DNA of 7,064 nt from Akkermansiaceae bacterium (GTDB taxonomy: Bacteria; Verrucomicrobiota; Verrucomicrobiia; Verrucomicrobiales; Akkermansiaceae): NCBI GenBank assembly GCA_029287105.1, contig JARFRT010000387.1, positions 1 to 7,064 of the forward strand, read 5' to 3'. A model generated the notes under the pieces. The model had not been told where the DNA came from and ran no database searches. It saw only the letters and a list, made by a program, of their open reading frames with translations. Position numbers and translations under genes: made by a program. Shown piece by piece: positions 6,479 through 7,064 of the stretch (position 1 is the first letter of the stretch; every line of letters starts with the position of its first letter).

Positions 6479-7064
6479 CTACTCCTTCTTGGTGACGCTC
6501 TGCCAGTAATCCTGACTCAACTTCTTGAGTCGTGTCACGACTTCAGGGAATTCCGCGGCCAGATTCTTTGCCTCACCCAGATCATTGGGGATATCATAGA
6601 GTTCGGTTTTCTTGCCTGTGAAAACCAATTTCCACTTGTCTTGACGCACCGCGCAATCTTTCCATATTTTCCAGTGAAAACTCTTGTGTGCTGTCGGCGT
6701 GTCGGCCGATTGGATGATGGGCGTCAGGCTCTTGCCATCGATCCGATGTTTTGCGGCGGGGAGTCGGCACAGCTCCAGAATCGTCGGATACCAGTCGCAG
6801 CCGGTGGCAACTTGCCCGCGCACCTGGTTCTCAGGGATATGGCCGGGCCATGAGATGATGGCCGGGATGCGTAGCCCACCCTCGTAGAGACTGAACTTGG
6901 CGCCGCGATGCGGCCCGGAGCTACCACCGCCTTTGTGCGCCCGGACCTCTTTGGATGCACCGTGGTCGGATTGGAATATAAAGATGGTATCCTTGGTCAG
7001 ACCCAGATCATCGACCTTCTTGATGAGTTGGCCGATCCGGTCGTCCATGGTCGACAGGAATGCG
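6479..7064 (-). CDS. Sulfatase (formylglycine-dependent, S1-type), C-terminal part only
   Basis: The frame enters from the right edge (…AFLSTMDDRIGQ) and ends with TAG at 6479, leaving about 194 residues of a protein that normally has 450-550. The N-terminal catalytic Cys/Ser-x-Pro-x-Arg motif that matures to formylglycine lies outside. What is present is typical of PF00884 sulfatases: MDDRIGQLIKKVDDLGL, the metal-ligand strand IFIFQSDHG, then HRGAKFSLYEGGLRIPAI with the conserved active-site Lys and the 'EGG-R-P' turn, SWPGHIPE, and the C-terminal subdomain with DWYPTILELCRLP, 'WKLVFTGKKTELYDIPNDLGEAKNLA'. It hydrolyses a sulfate ester, probably on a sugar, and is probably exported, though the signal peptide is not visible. 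The ATG at 7048 is internal, not a start. acuI follows after 87 bases. Confidence 0.94.
   Translation of the reverse strand, partial: AFLSTMDDRIGQLIKKVDDLGLTKDTIFIFQSDHGASKEVRAHKGGGSSGPHRGAKFSLYEGGLRIPAIISWPGHIPENQVRGQVATGCDWYPTILELCRLPAAKHRIDGKSLTPIIQSADTPTAHKSFHWKIWKDCAVRQDKWKLVFTGKKTELYDIPNDLGEAKNLAAEFPEVVTRLKKLSQDYWQSVTKKE

Overview
The window carries eight genes, all read from the minus strand; no tRNA, rRNA, CRISPR array, insertion sequence or phage gene was seen. Two genes are cut by the edges: a sulfatase (3' part only) at the right and a GNAT acetyltransferase (5' part only) at the left. A secreted sulfatase, a secreted alginate-lyase-fold enzyme and a run of unrelated secreted alpha/beta hydrolases, together with starts that mostly lack a good Shine-Dalgarno sequence, are the style of the Planctomycetota/Verrucomicrobiota group (including Lentisphaerota and Kiritimatiellota), probably a marine or polysaccharide-feeding member. 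This is an inference from gene content, not a taxonomic proof.

In transcription order (right to left): sulfatase C-terminal part (6479-7064); AcuI/YhdH-type NADPH-dependent acrylyl-CoA reductase (5408-6391), preceded by a perfect inverted repeat; secreted polyuronate lyase of the alginate-lyase superfamily, PL5/PL38-like (4054-5301); secreted alpha/beta hydrolase with a GFSRG nucleophile elbow (3136-4035); secreted prolyl-oligopeptidase/dienelactone-hydrolase-like enzyme with GVSGG (2038-3099); a 221-base gap that may hold a small ORF or remnant; secreted acetyl-esterase-like hydrolase with GGSAG (926-1816); small secreted basic protein with a possible OB-fold (424-816); GNAT acetyltransferase (1-388).

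The lyase and the next two hydrolases are 18 and 36 bases apart and are probably one transcript. The simplest reading is a polysaccharide-degradation locus: the sulfatase removes sulfate, the lyase cuts a uronic-acid backbone by beta-elimination, and the hydrolases strip ester groups (acetyl, methyl or aromatic), all outside the cytoplasm. No SusC/SusD pair, transporter, glycoside hydrolase or regulator lies inside the window. The AcuI-like reductase is cytoplasmic and has no obvious role in the chain, apart from possible reduction of a small acrylyl-type product. The substrate cannot be fixed from sequence alone.
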